Origin: Actinomycetota bacterium
Lineage (GTDB): Bacteria; Actinomycetota; Thermoleophilia; Gaiellales; Gaiellaceae
NCBI GenBank assembly: GCA_004366385.1
Contig: ML178782.1
Span: forward strand, 1 to 64,000
Direction: 5' to 3'
Length of the DNA stretch: 64,000 bases
Positions 1 through 7,728 of the stretch are shown here, in pieces. Both the position numbers and the translations under genes were made by a program. Every line of letters starts with the position of its first letter. The stretch's first letter is position 1. Under the pieces are notes generated by a model that was not told where the DNA came from, searched no databases, and saw nothing but the letters and a program-made list of their open reading frames with translations.

Positions 1-127
1 GCGCCCGAGGACCGGGTCGTAAGGGCGGGCGCCCATCTCGATGAGGCCGGTGCTGGTGTCGAGCTTCTTGTCCCAGCGGCCGGTGTAGCGCTCGACCGTC
101 GTGTCCGATGGCTGCGCTTGCAGCGGC
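1..127 (-). pseudogene. RHS repeat-associated core domain fragment (runs off window start, 5' side cut by the IS)
   Basis: Reverse strand reads PLQAQPSDTTVERYTGRWDKKLDTSTGLIEMGARPYDPVLGR, the typical RHS core motif; reading is interrupted at the IS end near 128. Confidence 0.75.
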
Positions 128-160
128 TGGAAGTAACCCGTTTCCGTTGACACCTGATCT

Positions 161-1048
161 CTAGGCCGCGATGGCCTCCTGTTGGTGTCGCTGTTCGTAG
201 TCGATGGGGCTGAGCATGCCGAGGCTGGAGTGCCTGCGGCGGGGGTTGTAGAAGCATTCGATGTACCAGAAGATCCTGAGCCGGGCCTGCTCGCGGGTGG
301 CGAAGCGCTCGCGGCGGAGCAGCTCTTTCTCGAGCGAAGCGAAGAAGCTCTCGGCGAGTGCGTTGTCCCACGGATCGCCGATCGAGCCCATCGAGAGGTC
401 GATCCCGGACTGCTTGGCGTAGGCGCCGTAGACCAGGCTCGTGTACTGCGAGCCGTGATCCGAGTGCGCAACGACGCCGCCGGCGTCACCGCCACGAGCG
501 CTCACGGCCATCCCGAGCGCGTCGAGGACGAGCTCTGCCTTGAGGTCGTCGCGCATCGACCAGCCGATGATGCGGCGGCTGAAGACGTCTTGCACGGCGG
601 CGAGGAAGAGGAAGCCCTGCCCGGTCTGGATGTACTTGAGATCACAGACCCAGAGCAGGTTCGGCTCCGCCCGGGCGAAGTCACGGTCGACGAGATCAGG
701 CGCCGAGGAGCGCTTCGGATCGCGAACGGTCGTGCGCAGCGAACCACGACGGCCGTCAGCGCCACGGATGCCGAGCTGCCGCATCAACCTCGCGACCCGC
801 TTCTTTCCGACCGCGATGCCGTCGCCGAGGCGAAGCTCCGAGTAGATCCGCGGCGCTCCGTAGATCTCGTCCGTCTCGGCGTAGATCTCGCGGATCCGTT
901 CGGCGAGCTCGCGGTCGGCGAGCTCACGTGCGCTTGGTGGGCGGCGCTTCCAGGCGTAGTAGCCCTGACGGGTCACACCGACGACTCGGCACAGCAGGGA
1001 GACGGGGAACTGTGCGGCCTCTTGCTCGACGAACCGGAACCTGGTCAC
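161..1048 (-). CDS. IS3-family transposase OrfB (HTH_21 + rve DDE domain)
   Basis: Translation contains WVCDLKY, AHSDHGSQYTS and DNALAESFFASLEKE (DDE motifs); GTG start overlaps the orfA stop (GTGA). Confidence 0.95.
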   Translation of the reverse strand: MTRFRFVEQEAAQFPVSLLCRVVGVTRQGYYAWKRRPPSARELADRELAERIREIYAETDEIYGAPRIYSELRLGDGIAVGKKRVARLMRQLGIRGADGRRGSLRTTVRDPKRSSAPDLVDRDFARAEPNLLWVCDLKYIQTGQGFLFLAAVQDVFSRRIIGWSMRDDLKAELVLDALGMAVSARGGDAGGVVAHSDHGSQYTSLVYGAYAKQSGIDLSMGSIGDPWDNALAESFFASLEKELLRRERFATREQARLRIFWYIECFYNPRRRHSSLGMLSPIDYEQRHQQEAIAA

Positions 1049-1356
1049 GGTCGATCGGTCTCCCTGGCAAAGAAAGCCGCGGCCCGCTTCAGGATCTCGC
1101 GCTCCTGACGCAGCACCTTGTTTTCGCGCTCGAGCTCGCGCAGCCGCTGCCGCTCCTCCGAGCCCAGCACGTCATCGCGCTCGCCTCGGTCGGCCTGGTC
1201 CTGCCGCCACCAGTTACGTAGCGTCTGCTCCGAGCAGCCCAGCTCAACCGCCAGCTGCCTCGGCGAGCGCACTCCGGCTCTCAGCATCCGCACCGCCTCG
1301 ATCCGGAACTCCGGCGGGTACGGCGGTCTCGTCCTCGGCATTTCCGCTCCTCTCAC
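1045..1356 (-). CDS. IS3-family transposase OrfA (HTH, leucine zipper)
   Basis: PPEFRIEAVRMLRAGVRSPRQLAVELGCSEQTLRNW followed by a heptad coiled coil. Confidence 0.95.
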   Translation of the reverse strand: MRGAEMPRTRPPYPPEFRIEAVRMLRAGVRSPRQLAVELGCSEQTLRNWWRQDQADRGERDDVLGSEERQRLRELERENKVLRQEREILKRAAAFFARETDRP

Positions 1357-1452
1357 GGGCCACTTGGCCCGAAAGCATCACGGTGTCAACCAAAGCGGGT
1401 CAATTCCAAGAAAGCCCATGCCGCCAGGCTCGCCCTCGCCCTACCGGGATAG

Positions 1453-2481
1453 GCCCTAAGTCTCGCAACGGCGGCATGGGCAACCGATGAATCGGGTGAG
1501 CCGGTCGATGCCCGCGAGGAGATACGCCTCTTCCACGAGCACCTAAACCGCCCGGACCGCCGCTTCGACTTCAAGCGTGACCAGATCATGAAGGCCTGCC
1601 TCGTCCTGACCGACGCTGGTAGCACGAGGTTCCAGATCGAAAATTACGGTCGTCGGCAAATGCTGCAGATACGTGACGCTTGGCCGGACATCAAGCGATG
1701 CCTGGATCTGGCGGCAAGCCTGCTTGAGCAGTTCGGTCTGACGGCGGTGAACCTGAATGCGCGAAGCGTCATTCATCCGCTTGCGTACTACTTCAAGCGC
1801 CGCGACCTTGACTTCTCCTACCTCGAGCTCAAGAGTCAGGAGGAGGATCGCGAGCTAGTTCGACAGTGGGTCATCAGGAGCCTCCTTCGCCAGGGCATCT
1901 GGGGGAGCGGACTCGACACGCTTCTTACACGACTGCGTGCGGTCATCAAGGAGCACGGGAGTGATGGATTCCCACGAGCGGCCATCGAGCAGTCGATGGC
2001 CGAGGTCGGGAAGAGTCTGGCATTCGACGAAGAGGCGGTCCAGGCATTACTGAAACTTCGGTATGGCGACAAGAACTGCTTCCCGCTTCTCTCTTTGATC
2101 TACCCGAGCGGAGACACGACGCGCCGACACGTAGATCACATCTACCCGCAGTCTGCATTCACGAGAGCGAAACTCGACAAGCTTGGATTTCCGCCGGAGG
2201 AGATCGCTCCGATGATCGCCAGGTCTCAAGAGATCTCGAATCTCCAACTTCTGACTCCGGCTGAGAACGAATCGAAGGGCGACCGGTTCCCACGAGAGTG
2301 GCTGAGCGTTGCGTTCCCGGACGATACGCACAGGGCTGCCGTCCGAGCTTTTCACCACTTCGGTCCTCTTGGCGAGGGCATCGACGGGTTTCACGAGTTC
2401 ATCGAGTCGCGTTCCGAGATCCTCGCTGGGAAGGTGAGAGCCCAGCTCGGAGTTCAACCACCCGCCTTGAACACGTCATGA
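1453..2481 (+). pseudogene. 5'-truncated DUF262/DUF1524 (GmrSD-like) HNH nuclease
   Basis: HVDHIYPQSAF ... NLQLLTPAENESKGDRFPREWL is the DUF1524-type HNH signature. Frame is open only back to a TAG at 1450; the N-terminal DUF262 (DGQQR-type) part is absent and IS3 lies immediately upstream. Confidence 0.8.
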
Positions 2482-2894
2482 CCGCGTGGTTGAAAGTGAT
2501 CGGGACGAGCTCGTCGCCCCTACGGAACGACTGGACAAAGCACGCGCCGTCGCTCTTGCAGTACGCCTCGTTCGCGAAGCGTCCAGGGATGGGATCGTGG
2601 GTTCGTGGCGACGAGTTCGTCTATTACGCCCTGCGTGGAGACCTGAGCCGCGTCGTCGCTGTGGGTCGTGTCGTAGGCCCGAAGCTCCTCGATACGTCGA
2701 GAATCGAAGATCCCGGTTGGCCGTGGCTGGTCGAGGTCGAGATCGATGCGAAATGTGACCTCATCGGCGACGGCTTCGAACTCGACCTCCTCGATGTCGC
2801 GCGGGAGTTGAAGCGCTCGGTCCAGCGCAGATCTCATCTGCGCCTGTCCCCGGAGGAGTTCGATCGTGCTCGACTGCTCTTCGGATCGTCCTAG
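2478..2894 (+). CDS. EVE/PUA-like domain protein
   Basis: ATGA overlap with upstream DUF1524 gene; GDEFVYYALRGDLSRVVAVGRVVGPK...WPWLVEVEIDAK resembles the EVE/PUA-like pattern. Confidence 0.55.
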   Translation: MTAWLKVIGTSSSPLRNDWTKHAPSLLQYASFAKRPGMGSWVRGDEFVYYALRGDLSRVVAVGRVVGPKLLDTSRIEDPGWPWLVEVEIDAKCDLIGDGFELDLLDVARELKRSVQRRSHLRLSPEEFDRARLLFGSS

Positions 2895-2948
2895 GCAGAG
2901 CGGGTGGTCGGCGCGGCTGATCTGCCGTCTCTCTAGTCTTGTCGAGTC

Positions 2949-3632
2949 GTGTCGGTTTCTCCCCTCCGCGAGACGTTCCCTGCTGACTGTTGGCCCGACC
3001 TCGTTCGCGAGTTCGATGAGCCCTACATGCTTAAGCTGGACCGCTTTCTCGAACGCGAGCGTGCTGAGTGGGGAGATGACGTTCGTCCGGCGGCCGAGGA
3101 CGTGTTCAACGCCTTTCGTCTAACTGCCTGGAACGACGTCCGTGTTGTGATAATCGGGCAGGACCCGTATCCCAGGCGTGGACTTGCTACGGGGCTGGCC
3201 TTTGGTGTTCCGCAAGAACGCAGCTATCCCGACAGCCTCAGGAATATCGACGCCGAGCTGGCCCGAAGTCTCCAGTGCCGTCTACGGACCGGAGATCTCA
3301 CCTGCTGGGCCGGGCAAGGCGTGCTACTTCTCAACACAGTCCTCACGGTGTTCGGACCAGGTGGAGCGGGATCCCACCGAAGTCGGGGTTGGGAGCAGTT
3401 CACATCTGAGGCGATCAGCCGTCTAAATAACCATCCGCGAAGACTGATCTATCTCCCATGGGGAAAGAGGGCCGAGAGACTAGTGCGCACGGTTGACGAA
3501 TCAAGGCATGTCGTTCTTCCCACAGCGCCTCATCCGCGCGTCTCCGGCACCTACCCTGAAGGATTCGTCGGCTGCGACCACTTCCTGCGCGCACGTCAGC
3601 ACCTGGACAGGCGGATCGAGTGGTGTTGCTAA
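2949..3632 (+). CDS. Divergent family-1 uracil-DNA glycosylase (Ung-like)
   Basis: VVIIGQDPYPRRGLATGLAFGV, GQGVLLLNTVLTV, LIYLPWGKRAERL, APHPRVSG...GFVGCDHF align with Ung motifs; the canonical GQDPYH and HPSPLS motifs are altered. Confidence 0.85.
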   Translation: MSVSPLRETFPADCWPDLVREFDEPYMLKLDRFLERERAEWGDDVRPAAEDVFNAFRLTAWNDVRVVIIGQDPYPRRGLATGLAFGVPQERSYPDSLRNIDAELARSLQCRLRTGDLTCWAGQGVLLLNTVLTVFGPGGAGSHRSRGWEQFTSEAISRLNNHPRRLIYLPWGKRAERLVRTVDESRHVVLPTAPHPRVSGTYPEGFVGCDHFLRARQHLDRRIEWCC

Positions 3633-5344
3633 AGAGTGCCGGTCCACGTGCCAATGCGTCGTGCCGCTGACTGCGGGACGAACAGCGACAGAAACACACT
3701 CGGCCTGGACATCCCGACGTACAGCGCCTGCTCCCTCGCCCCGTCCAGCTCGCACAGCCCGACCACCAGCCGCTCGAGCCCCTTGAAGCGGTAGACCGAG
3801 CAGCGGAGGATTCGGTTTCGCTGCCACGGATCGTCCGTCAGCGGCACGCCGCCCAGGTGCTCGACTCGCCAGAGGGCGCTGCGCTCGGCGCTCTTCGCGG
3901 TCAGGAGCGCGATGTCGCCCGGCGGCACCTCCGCCTCGCCGACCCAGCGCGCGACCGCCTCGTCGAGCTGCGCGAGGAGCTCGCCCTCGGTCTCGTACAC
4001 GTGCCGGTCGACGGGCGGGCCTTCCGGGCCCGGCGCCTCGAGCGTGCCGCCCTTGTAGAAGCGCAGCACGAGCTCGTTGATCCGCTTCGTGTTCCGGCAG
4101 TTCACGGTCAGCTGCACCGGCTCGGCGAGGAACGGGAGGCCGCTTGGCCCGGGAAATAGCTTCTGGTTGTCGTCGAAGAACACGTACAGCGGGCTCGTGT
4201 CGGGGTCGGTCAGAAGAAGCTGCAGCGGGAGCCACCAGTCCGCGTGCACGTCCTGGCCCTCGTCCACGATCAGCGCGTCGAAGCGGCCGGCCATGACGTC
4301 CGCGTGCTCGGCGAACGCGGTCTCGAGGGCGCGGTAGTACGAGCCTTCCTCGCCCGGCTCCGGCTCGGGCGGGAGGTCGACGCCCGCCGCCTCGGCGACC
4401 TCGCGGCAGAGCCCGTGGAAGACGCGGACGGTCACGTTCGGCACGTCCGCGAGGCCGCGGCGCAGATGCTCGCCGAGGAGGACGTTGAAGACGACGACCA
4501 GCACGTTGAAGTCGGCCGCGGCCAGCCGGCGCGCCTTCTCGGCCGCGAGGAACGTCTTGCCCGAGCCCGCGCAGCCCGCGATCGCGACGCGCGTCTGGCG
4601 CGCGAGCAGGTCGAGCACGCGGTACTGCTGCTCGGTCAGCGTCATCAGCGCCCGCTGCTCCGCTTCGTATTCGAACGCGAGGGGCGCTTGGAGGTCGAAC
4701 GAGTTCGCGAGCACGCGCTCGAGGAGCTGCACGCCCTCGGTGCCGAGCGGCTTCTTCACGCGTGGGTCGAACCAGTAGCGGAAGAGGCCGTCGACGCGCT
4801 CGGGCAGGTGGCCGACGTCGCCGTGGTCGAGGACGAGCTCGCGCGGGAGGTCGGGGCGCAGCGCCTTGCGCGGCACCTTGCAGTCGGGGAACGCAACCGC
4901 GTGCCCGAAGCTCACGTCCGCGCCGGCTCCGCGGGCCGAGCGCGTGAGCGTGCGCCTGAGGAGGTGCGACGCGCGCATCGCCTGCCGGCCAGGGTCGTTG
5001 ATCTCGTTCTCGCCGCGTCTTCCTGTCGAGAACCACTGGCCGCGCTGCGCCTCGTAGCGGATCGTCCCACCCTTCACCTCGAGCGTGAGGACGCCGAAGT
5101 CCGGGTGCGCGAGGACGAAGTCGGACTCGCCCTGCTCCGGCCGGCCCCTCTCGCTCGGGAGCTGCCAGGCGACCGAGTGGAAGGCGACGATCTCGTCCGG
5201 GGTCTCGTCGCGGAGCCGCTCGAAGAGCCGCCGCTCGGCGTTGCTCTCGGTGTCGAGCGGCGAGTCGGGGATCATCCGCGCCACGGGAGCATCTTCGGCA
5301 GGTTTGCAGCACTTCCTCAAGTCTTGCCGAGGGGCTGCCGACAT
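3629..5344 (-). CDS. NERD-domain nuclease fused to SF1 (UvrD-like) helicase; start may be the internal ATG at 5275
   Basis: N-terminal ESDFVLAHPDFGVLTLEVKGG (NERD); GCAGSGKTFLAAEKA (Walker A), DALIVDEGQD (Walker B), VNCRNTKRINE, GMSRP near the C-terminus. Confidence 0.85.
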   Translation of the reverse strand: MSAAPRQDLRKCCKPAEDAPVARMIPDSPLDTESNAERRLFERLRDETPDEIVAFHSVAWQLPSERGRPEQGESDFVLAHPDFGVLTLEVKGGTIRYEAQRGQWFSTGRRGENEINDPGRQAMRASHLLRRTLTRSARGAGADVSFGHAVAFPDCKVPRKALRPDLPRELVLDHGDVGHLPERVDGLFRYWFDPRVKKPLGTEGVQLLERVLANSFDLQAPLAFEYEAEQRALMTLTEQQYRVLDLLARQTRVAIAGCAGSGKTFLAAEKARRLAAADFNVLVVVFNVLLGEHLRRGLADVPNVTVRVFHGLCREVAEAAGVDLPPEPEPGEEGSYYRALETAFAEHADVMAGRFDALIVDEGQDVHADWWLPLQLLLTDPDTSPLYVFFDDNQKLFPGPSGLPFLAEPVQLTVNCRNTKRINELVLRFYKGGTLEAPGPEGPPVDRHVYETEGELLAQLDEAVARWVGEAEVPPGDIALLTAKSAERSALWRVEHLGGVPLTDDPWQRNRILRCSVYRFKGLERLVVGLCELDGAREQALYVGMSRPSVFLSLFVPQSAARRIGTWTGTL

Positions 5345-5352
5345 GCGTACTC

Positions 5353-5718
5353 GTGGCGGACTCCCTCGTGTCGAACACCGACGAGCGCGCGTGGGCGCTC
5401 ATCCGCGCCGCCGGCGAGCTGCGCGGGCTGCGGCGCTACGACGAGGCGCTGCAGGCGCTCGACCTCGCCTGCGAGCTCGCGCCGGGGGAGCGCGCGGAGC
5501 TCGCGGTCTTCGCGTGCGCGATCGCGATCCACTGCGACGTCGGCGAGTACGAGCTCGCGGTGAAGCTCGAGCGCTCGTTCGCGGAGCGCGGGATCGACCT
5601 GCGGCTGGCGCTCGCGTGCCTGCGGCTCTACGCCGAGCTCGCCGAGGCGACGGGGGGCGCGCGCTACCGCGAGCGGCGCGACTTCTACCGCGCGTTCGTC
5701 GGCCTTCTCGACGCCTGA
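5353..5718 (+). CDS. Small TPR-like hypothetical protein
   Basis: 121 aa helical repeat-like protein with good GC3 bias. Confidence 0.6.
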   Translation: MADSLVSNTDERAWALIRAAGELRGLRRYDEALQALDLACELAPGERAELAVFACAIAIHCDVGEYELAVKLERSFAERGIDLRLALACLRLYAELAEATGGARYRERRDFYRAFVGLLDA

Positions 5719-5739
5719 CCACACCCGTCCAATCCGGAC

Positions 5740-5774
5740 TTGTCCTATTTGACCAACTTGACTAGTCTAGGTCA
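5740..5774 (+). promoter_or_regulatory. Putative promoter/operator of the TA operon
   Basis: TTGTCC (5740-5745) - 17 bp - TAGTCT (5763-5768), ATG at 5778; inverted TGACC (5750-5754)/GGTCA (5770-5774) and palindrome GACTAGTC. Confidence 0.4.
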
Positions 5775-5777
5775 GGC

Positions 5778-6215
5778 ATGGACACTGACGAGACGCCGGC
5801 GCTGCCTCTCATCGACTTCTCGCGTGCGAAGAGCCTGCTCTCCGACGTGATGACGCGCGTCGTCCACGAGCACCGGCCGAGTGTCGTCAGCCGTCACCGC
5901 GGGAAGGAGCGCATGGCGCTCGTGCGGGCCGACGACCTCGTGCGCTACCTGGACGCGTTTCGATTCGAGGTCGAGGTGGTCGAGGACGGGGGCGAGGTGA
6001 CGGCGGCGCTCCCGCGCTTCGGGCTGCTCGGCTTCGGGACGACCCGGGACGAGGCGTTCGACGACCTGCTCGCCGAGATCCGTCTCTACGCCGCGGACTT
6101 CTTCGAGCGGCAGGGCTTCTACGACGCGACGGACCGCGCCGAGCATGCGCCGTGGCTCCTCCGCTTCGCGCTCGTCCCACCCGCGGATCAGCGGGCGTTG
6201 CTCGACGCGGCGTGA
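5778..6215 (+). CDS. Type II antitoxin with Phd/YefM-like N-terminus and HicB-like C-terminus
   Basis: LIDFSRAKSLLSDVMTRVVHEHRPSVVSRHRGKERMALVRADDL resembles Phd/YefM; C-terminal EVTAALPRFGLLGFGTTRDEAFDDLLAEIRLYAADF is HicB-like. Confidence 0.75.
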   Translation: MDTDETPALPLIDFSRAKSLLSDVMTRVVHEHRPSVVSRHRGKERMALVRADDLVRYLDAFRFEVEVVEDGGEVTAALPRFGLLGFGTTRDEAFDDLLAEIRLYAADFFERQGFYDATDRAEHAPWLLRFALVPPADQRALLDAA

Positions 6216-6463
6216 GGACGCCGACCTGGGCGCAGGTCGAGCGCTTCTGCCGAATCGACGGCTGGCGCGAGGTCCGGCGCACGGGCCACGTCCACTTCGA
6301 GAAGCTCCTCGCGGACGGGACGCTGCTCAGGACCCACCGCTCGCACGCATCGCGGAAGACGATGAGCCCCGGCCGCTTCAAGGCGATCCTGCGGCACCAG
6401 CTTCGCGTCGGCGAGGACGAGTTCTGGAGGGCGATCGAGACCGGGGAGCCGGTCGAGCGCTGA
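6212..6463 (+). CDS. HicA-like toxin
   Basis: GTGA overlap with antitoxin; TPTWAQVERFCRIDGWREVRRTGHVHFEKLLADGTLLRTHRSHASRKTMSPGRFKAILRHQL fits the HicA dsRBD-like fold. Confidence 0.75.
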   Translation: MRTPTWAQVERFCRIDGWREVRRTGHVHFEKLLADGTLLRTHRSHASRKTMSPGRFKAILRHQLRVGEDEFWRAIETGEPVER

Positions 6464-6466
6464 CTC

Positions 6467-7078
6467 TCAGCCGCGCGCGGTCGGGTGGAGGAGCGGGACG
6501 GCGCCTTCCCAGTCGGCGCTGAGAACCTCCGCGAGTGAGGGCGGCGTGATCATCGTCGCCGGGCCGCGCGGGCGTGGCCGTCGATCTGCGTATCCCGCGG
6601 GCGTCCAGCGCAGGAGCTCGTCGCCGAGCACGAGCCACGGGTCGCCGGCCTCGAGGACGAACGCGCCGTCCGGGAGGTCCTCGAGCCGCGCGTCGTGCAG
6701 CCGGCGCTCGCGCGTCGTCGCGTCGACCCGCTCGGCGTGCAGCTGCGCGTCCATCGCGTCGGCGCCGCTCGGCCCTGGGAAGAGCTCGCCGAAGCGCACG
6801 TAGTCCTCGCGGCGGCAGAGCGCGCACGGGCGGTGGCCGGCGGCGAACCCGGTCGCCTCGTCGAGGAAGAAGAGCTCCGTGAACTTGCCCGGCTGGAGCA
6901 ACGGCCCGCGCTCCCAGCCGCGGAACTCGAGCCGGCAGGCGATCCAGCGCTTCACGCCCCAGCGCCGCCGGATCCCCCCGTCGTCGTCGTGCAGGCAGCC
7001 GCGGTTGCCGTACACGAGGCCGCGGGCGGGCGTCGCGATCAGCTCGGAGAGCGGCGTGACGCGGTTCTGCAACGGCAT
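6467..7078 (-). CDS. Conserved hypothetical protein (CxxC-containing, about 203 aa)
   Basis: MPLQNRVTPLSELIATPARGLVYGNRGCLHDD...GHRPCALCRRED. Confidence 0.7.
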   Translation of the reverse strand: MPLQNRVTPLSELIATPARGLVYGNRGCLHDDDGGIRRRWGVKRWIACRLEFRGWERGPLLQPGKFTELFFLDEATGFAAGHRPCALCRREDYVRFGELFPGPSGADAMDAQLHAERVDATTRERRLHDARLEDLPDGAFVLEAGDPWLVLGDELLRWTPAGYADRRPRPRGPATMITPPSLAEVLSADWEGAVPLLHPTARG

Positions 7079-7236
7079 GACGAGGAATCGTTGCCGAAGT
7101 CGTGACACGCGCGGCGATCGACGCCCTGTGGCTCGATCTCTGGCAGCTTCGCACCGAGGCGTACCGGCGGCGACGGCGCGGCGAGTAGTCGCGACCGGTC
7201 GCCAGGTGCCGCAGCCCGAACGCGAGTGGCGTCGCG

Positions 7237-7707
7237 TCAGAACGACTCGGCGGACGCCACTCGAGCCGGCTCCGGCGTGTCCCCCGGGCTCTCGAGGATC
7301 TCCTTCACCTTGCGGAACTGGGCGGCATCGGTCTTCCGGGCCTCCATCGCCATGAACGGGCCGAGCAGGCGCCAGAGGCCGCGCGGCCGGAGATCCGTGT
7401 CGCAGGTGACGAGGGTGCCGGCCTCCGTGGGGCGGAACGAGAACTCCGCGGTCGCCGGGAACGGGGCGCCGTACTCGACGACGAGCCTCGCCGGCGGCTC
7501 GAACGCGGTCACCGTCCACGGCATCACGAGCTCCTTCCGGCCCAGCGTGCGCGTGTCGACGCCGGTCGTGCCCTCGCGCAGGTCACCGTCGTAGGTGACG
7601 CTCACGAGCCCCGTGCTCCACTCCAGCGCGTTGCGGAGGTCGGTGAGGTACGCGTAGACCTCCTCCTGCGGGCGCTCGATCTCGATGGACGTTTCGATGC
7701 GTGGCAT
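7237..7707 (-). CDS. SRPBCC family protein
   Basis: RIETSIEIERPQEEVYAYLTDLRNALEWSTGLVSV and C-terminal ARKTDAAQFRKVKEILE. Confidence 0.85.
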   Translation of the reverse strand: MPRIETSIEIERPQEEVYAYLTDLRNALEWSTGLVSVTYDGDLREGTTGVDTRTLGRKELVMPWTVTAFEPPARLVVEYGAPFPATAEFSFRPTEAGTLVTCDTDLRPRGLWRLLGPFMAMEARKTDAAQFRKVKEILESPGDTPEPARVASAESF

Positions 7708-7728
7708 GGCTCTCTCCTCCCGTTCGAC

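Larger units (their letters stand above)
128..1408 (-). mobile_element. IS3-family insertion sequence, apparently complete
   Basis: orfA/orfB pair bounded by imperfect inverted repeats TGGAAGTAACCCGTTTCCGTTGACACC (128-154) and its counterpart at 1382-1408 (about 21/26 matches). Confidence 0.88.

Noticed and set aside
1040-1060. Programmed -1 frameshift between IS3 orfA and orfB
   Set aside because: No A-rich slippery heptamer near the junction; the GTGA overlap suggests translational coupling instead.
182-1108. 308 aa ORF antisense to the IS3 transposase
   Set aside because: Mirror frame of a clear transposase gene; typical high-GC antisense ORF with no family features.
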